DNA of 64,000 nucleotides from Fischerella sp. CENA71 (GTDB taxonomy: Bacteria; Cyanobacteriota; Cyanobacteriia; Cyanobacteriales; Nostocaceae), in the NCBI GenBank assembly GCA_024239075.1, contig JANBVI010000028.1, positions 1-64,000 of the forward strand. The letters are read 5' to 3'. The notes beneath the pieces were generated by a model. It was not told the origin of the DNA. It saw only the letters and a list, made by a program, of their open reading frames with translations, and made no database searches. Positions 61,934-64,000 of this stretch are shown here, one piece after another. Numbering within the stretch: the stretch's first letter is position 1; each line of letters opens with the position of its first letter. Position numbers and translations under genes: made by a program.

Positions 61934-61959
61934 TAAGATGAGCAACAATCAATATATTT

Positions 61960-62481
61960 ATGCACAAGTTTGCTCTACTCTTAGGAACCTGGCTAACTAC
62001 AATTTCTTGCCTCTTTAACGAACCATTACTAGCAGAAATTCCGTTAATTCCCAAACCTTCTAATGCACCTTTAGAATTAGATTTGTTGACTAATCCTCAA
62101 GGTTCTGCGATTACAGCAAATACGATTGAGCAACAACAGTTAAGTGTTCCGAGTTTATGGTGGATTAAAGAAACTTCCGAAAATAAACTTCTGGATAACT
62201 GGATTGCTTATCCATTCAATAATCATCAACCTGCAAGAGTAGATGTGATTGTGAACCAACAAATCTGGAGTTTACTAGATTATCTTGAGCGTTACGATTT
62301 TGTAAATGGTTTGGGAGATATTGCTAGAACTTATGGTTACAACATCCGTGTTTTTAATTATCAACAAGAACGTTTAGCAAGCTATACATGTAATTTTAAA
62401 ATTAATCCATTCTTGTGTAGGATAGAAATAAATTCTCAAAACAACTTTGGGTTAGGAAACTCTTTTTATATAGGTAAGTAA
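61960..62481 (+). CDS. exported hypothetical protein
   Basis: Family not recognised. The signal peptide is HKFALLLGTWLTTISCLF with cleavage near PLLAEI. The mature part has one clear domain (LSVPSLWWIKETSENKLLDN, RVDVIVNQQIWSLLDYLERY, GDIARTYGYNIRVFNYQQER) and two cysteines near the C-terminus (YTCNFKINPFLCRIEI). It looks like a small periplasmic protein conserved in cyanobacteria, as judged by its regular composition. It lies between a MITE and the IS630 element; its stop is 18 bases before the insertion site. Confidence 0.65.
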   Translation: MHKFALLLGTWLTTISCLFNEPLLAEIPLIPKPSNAPLELDLLTNPQGSAITANTIEQQQLSVPSLWWIKETSENKLLDNWIAYPFNNHQPARVDVIVNQQIWSLLDYLERYDFVNGLGDIARTYGYNIRVFNYQQERLASYTCNFKINPFLCRIEINSQNNFGLGNSFYIGK

Positions 62482-62577
62482 ATTAGCACAAATAAAGCTA
62501 AGTAAGTAGGTAGGAAAAAACCAAACTATGTAAAGATAAGTAAATACGGAGAATGTATCTACCGAGGTAACAAAAAT

Positions 62578-63045
62578 ATGGGCGCTCGTTTAAGAGTATT
62601 CCTGACTGGTGAGCAAGACCAAACCCTGTTAACCCTAAGAACGGCAGATGTATCACAAAAAGTCAAAGACCGAGCAGAAGTAATCAGATTAAACGCACAT
62701 GGCTGGTATGTGGAAAAAATAGCGACTCATTTCAATTGGACTCCTCAAACGGTAAGAGAAATCTTACATAAATGGCGAAAACTTGGTTTAGAAGGGCTTT
62801 GGGATAACCCAGGTAGAGGAGGCAAAACCAAGTATAGCGAAGAGGATATAGTATTTTTGGAGGAATGTCTCAAAGAAGAACCACGTACATATAATAGTCG
62901 TCAACTAGCCCAAAAATTAGAGAGCGATCGCTCTATTAAACTGAGTCCCGACAGATTAAGACGGGTACTCAAAAAAAGGGGGTTATTTGGAAACGAGCCA
63001 GAAAGAGCCACAAAGGGAAACAAGACCCAAAAGTCAAACAAATAA
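62578..63045 (+). CDS. IS630 transposase, orfA (helix-turn-helix part)
   Basis: The N-terminal DNA-binding half. RVFLTGEQDQTLLTLRTADV opens the protein; DRAEVIRLNAHGWYVEKIAT and HFNWTPQTVREILHKWRKLG form the two helix-turn-helix units of the paired-like domain. Frame zero runs through CTC AAA AAA AGG GGG at 62968-62982 and ends with off-family residues (LFGNEPERATKGNKTQKSNK). A -1 slip in this A7G5 stretch instead yields VIWKRARKSHKGKQDPKVKQ, the normal continuation into the catalytic half. So orfA alone is a truncated product. Confidence 0.88.
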   Translation: MGARLRVFLTGEQDQTLLTLRTADVSQKVKDRAEVIRLNAHGWYVEKIATHFNWTPQTVREILHKWRKLGLEGLWDNPGRGGKTKYSEEDIVFLEECLKEEPRTYNSRQLAQKLESDRSIKLSPDRLRRVLKKRGLFGNEPERATKGNKTQKSNK

Positions 63046-63062
63046 AGCAAGCAGACCTGGAT

Positions 63063-63632
63063 ATGTTAGAACTGTCTGCTGCTCGTGGAGAAATAGACTT
63101 GAAGTATTTGGATGAATCAGGGTTTTGTGCATGGAGCGAACCGGGTTACACCTATTACTTCCGAGGTGAGCAAAAACGACTAGAACAAAGTAAACGTCGT
63201 GGTCGTAGATTAAGTATTATTGGATTTCTTCAACCAATAATAAGCTTTGTTTACGGTTTGGTTATTGGTAGTGTTGACAGAAAATCTTATATCCAGATGA
63301 TGGAGCAAGAAGCGGCTGATGCCCAAAAGATCGGGCGCATCAGAGTAATAGTGCAGGACAACGGGCCGATACATCGATGTCTTCAGGTGCAGCAGTTATG
63401 GTCAAAGTGGGAACAGATGGGTTTGTACATCTTCTTTTTGCCCAAATATTGCTCCGAAATGAATCCGATTGAATTGGAATGGCAACACCTAAAAAAGGAT
63501 GAACTGGCTCTTAAAATGTTTGACGACGAGTTAGAACTTGCCTATGCCGTAATTGATGGTGTTCAAGCCAGAGGAGAAAAAGGAAACTATAGTACACAAC
63601 GTATTAAATTTAACTCCAATCGCTCTGATTAA
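63063..63632 (+). CDS. IS630 transposase, orfB (DDE catalytic part)
   Basis: The catalytic half. The first Asp lies in EIDLKYLDESGFCAWSEPGY, the second in RVIVQDNGPIHRCLQVQQLW, and the Glu in FLPKYCSEMNPIELEWQHLK, the DDE triad of IS630/Tc1 transposases (the spacing in Tc1 is shorter in the last pair). The open frame continues upstream to the A7G5 run, so it is normally made as a fusion with orfA by -1 frameshifting; the ATG at 63063 may be internal. The C-terminal YSTQRIKFNSNRS is typical. Confidence 0.88.
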   Translation: MLELSAARGEIDLKYLDESGFCAWSEPGYTYYFRGEQKRLEQSKRRGRRLSIIGFLQPIISFVYGLVIGSVDRKSYIQMMEQEAADAQKIGRIRVIVQDNGPIHRCLQVQQLWSKWEQMGLYIFFLPKYCSEMNPIELEWQHLKKDELALKMFDDELELAYAVIDGVQARGEKGNYSTQRIKFNSNRSD

Positions 63633-63706
63633 CTTTTCGTTACATAGTTATAAATTTCCCCGCCGACTTACTTAACTTGTTGAGGTCGTCATTTGTCATT
63701 GGTCAT

Positions 63707-63766
63707 TAGAGACGCGATTATACTCTTACCTTGAAGCCGCTCTGACGAGCGTCTACGCGTTTGTAC
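63707..63766. repeat. 60-bp hairpin repeat (GAGACGCG type), copy 2
   Basis: Near-identical to 6901-6960: TAGAGACGCGATTATACTCT at the start and GTCTACGCGTTTGTAC at the end, with four substitutions overall. It lies between the IS630 element and the terminal minus-strand gene, eight bases before the stop of that gene. Confidence 0.75.
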
Positions 63767-63774
63767 TGAGGGTT

Positions 63775-64000
63775 TTAGCTCTTGATTTTCGCAAATAATG
63801 ATTTATATTGATCAGCTACTGCGAGAGGTAAAGGTAACAAAAACTCACTTTTAACGAGAACATCATCTTGATTTAATAAAAAATTTCGTAATTGTTCTGG
63901 GATACTAGATGGTTTAACTTTTACAGAAATTGGTGAATTGGTTTTAGTAAGAATCAAAATCTGTTCAGCAACCTTTGGTTCCCAGCAAAAATTAATCCAT
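63775..64000 (-). CDS. polyamine-type ABC transporter substrate-binding protein, C-terminal part (cut by window edge)
   Basis: An open minus-strand frame runs from the window edge to TAA at 63775-63777, about 74 codons. It reads INFCWEPKVAEQILILTKTN, SPISVKVKPSSIPEQLRNFL and FLLPLPLAVADQYKSLFAKI. The Trp-Ile-Asn-Phe start and the later FLLPLP motif are typical of the C-terminal lobe of PotD/PotF-like spermidine-putrescine binding proteins in cyanobacteria. The signal peptide and ligand site lie beyond the window. The TTG at 63955-63957 is not its start. Confidence 0.65.
   Translation of the reverse strand, partial: WINFCWEPKVAEQILILTKTNSPISVKVKPSSIPEQLRNFLLNQDDVLVKSEFLLPLPLAVADQYKSLFAKIKS

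Larger units (their letters stand above)
62501..63672 (+). mobile_element. IS630-family insertion sequence, complete
   Basis: A 1172-bp element. The left end begins AGTAAGTAGGTAGGAAAAAA, and the right end read on the minus strand begins AGTAAGTCGGCGGGGAAATT; both continue with CTATGTAA about 30 bases in. TA flanks both ends (62499-62500 and 63673-63674), the hallmark IS630/Tc1 target. It carries two transposase frames linked by a frameshift in an A7G5 run. It appears recently inserted because both ends and frames are intact. Confidence 0.85.

Noticed and set aside
61742-61948. 68-codon minus-strand frame
   Set aside because: It lies almost wholly inside the second copy of the same MITE family.

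Overview
The window comes from the chromosome of a filamentous, probably heterocyst-forming cyanobacterium of the Nostoc/Tolypothrix/Calothrix kind. The evidence is the very frequent HIP1 octamer GCGATCGC, heptameric short tandem repeats such as CCTATTG and GGGGATT between genes, a dnaE gene that stops inside a split intein (51739-54369), and many families largely confined to cyanobacteria (DUF1995, DUF1823, DUF2996, LabA/NYN, LrtA, a PixJ-like photoreceptor). Genes are short units on both strands with few operons. No CRISPR array, prophage, rRNA or large biosynthetic cluster is visible.

Layout. 1-5.5 kb: an insertion-sequence end, an OmpR-type two-component pair, a LabA-like NYN protein and a phospholipase D-like lipoprotein carrying an EF-hand loop. 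5.7-13 kb: cysteine desulfurase, DUF1995, DUF1823, a small accessory stretch (ribbon-helix-helix protein with palindromes, SAP-like protein), an FAD monooxygenase beside tRNA-Ser(GGA), a ferredoxin, a nuclease-like lipoprotein and a sugar-type ABC permease. 13-24 kb: DUF3891, a zinc dehydrogenase, an acetyltransferase, an LRAT-like protein, glycogen phosphorylase, DUF429, MetF and TrpS. 24-32.5 kb: small membrane and exported proteins, gene remnants, a second nuclease lipoprotein, a fused binding-protein/permease with a divergent ATPase (BgtB/BgtA type), LipB, LrtA/HPF, TM2 and DUF2996 proteins. 32.6-36 kb: poorly characterised coiled-coil and RHH genes. 36.3-43.8 kb: catalase, thymidylate kinase and an ArsR-controlled thiol/electrophile-defence cluster (thioredoxin, SDR, GST, old yellow enzyme, nitroreductase). 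43.9-57.6 kb: a DXCF-type cyanobacteriochrome chemoreceptor, class I aldolase, aminotransferase, a UPF0175/DUF3368 toxin-antitoxin pair, DnaE-N, OmpA and SLH proteins. 57.6-64 kb: U32 peptidase, TPR protein, an intact IS630 element and the end of a polyamine-type binding protein.

The most coherent functional unit is the redox cluster. A two-cysteine ArsR repressor gene diverges from trxA across a promoter (TTGCAC-17-TATATT) and a perfect 11-3-11 palindrome placed at the expected transcription start. The downstream genes together suit reduction and thiol conjugation of quinones or other electrophiles. The strongest sensory prediction is the chemoreceptor at 43885-46851, whose GAF domain has both the Asp-Pro-Cys-Phe and Cys-His motifs of blue/green cyanobacteriochromes.

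The window is also rich in small non-autonomous inverted-repeat elements. Five 114-bp copies fall into two subfamilies, four of them with 10-bp target duplications. Other families have 8-bp (CGTAAGTC) or 3-bp (TAA) duplications. Several unrelated families carry variants of the same central GTAGAGACG palindrome. Short tandem repeats have been captured into coding sequence, supplying gene ends, one start codon and two in-frame inserts in the U32 peptidase. All family assignments are from reading the sequence; no database search was run.
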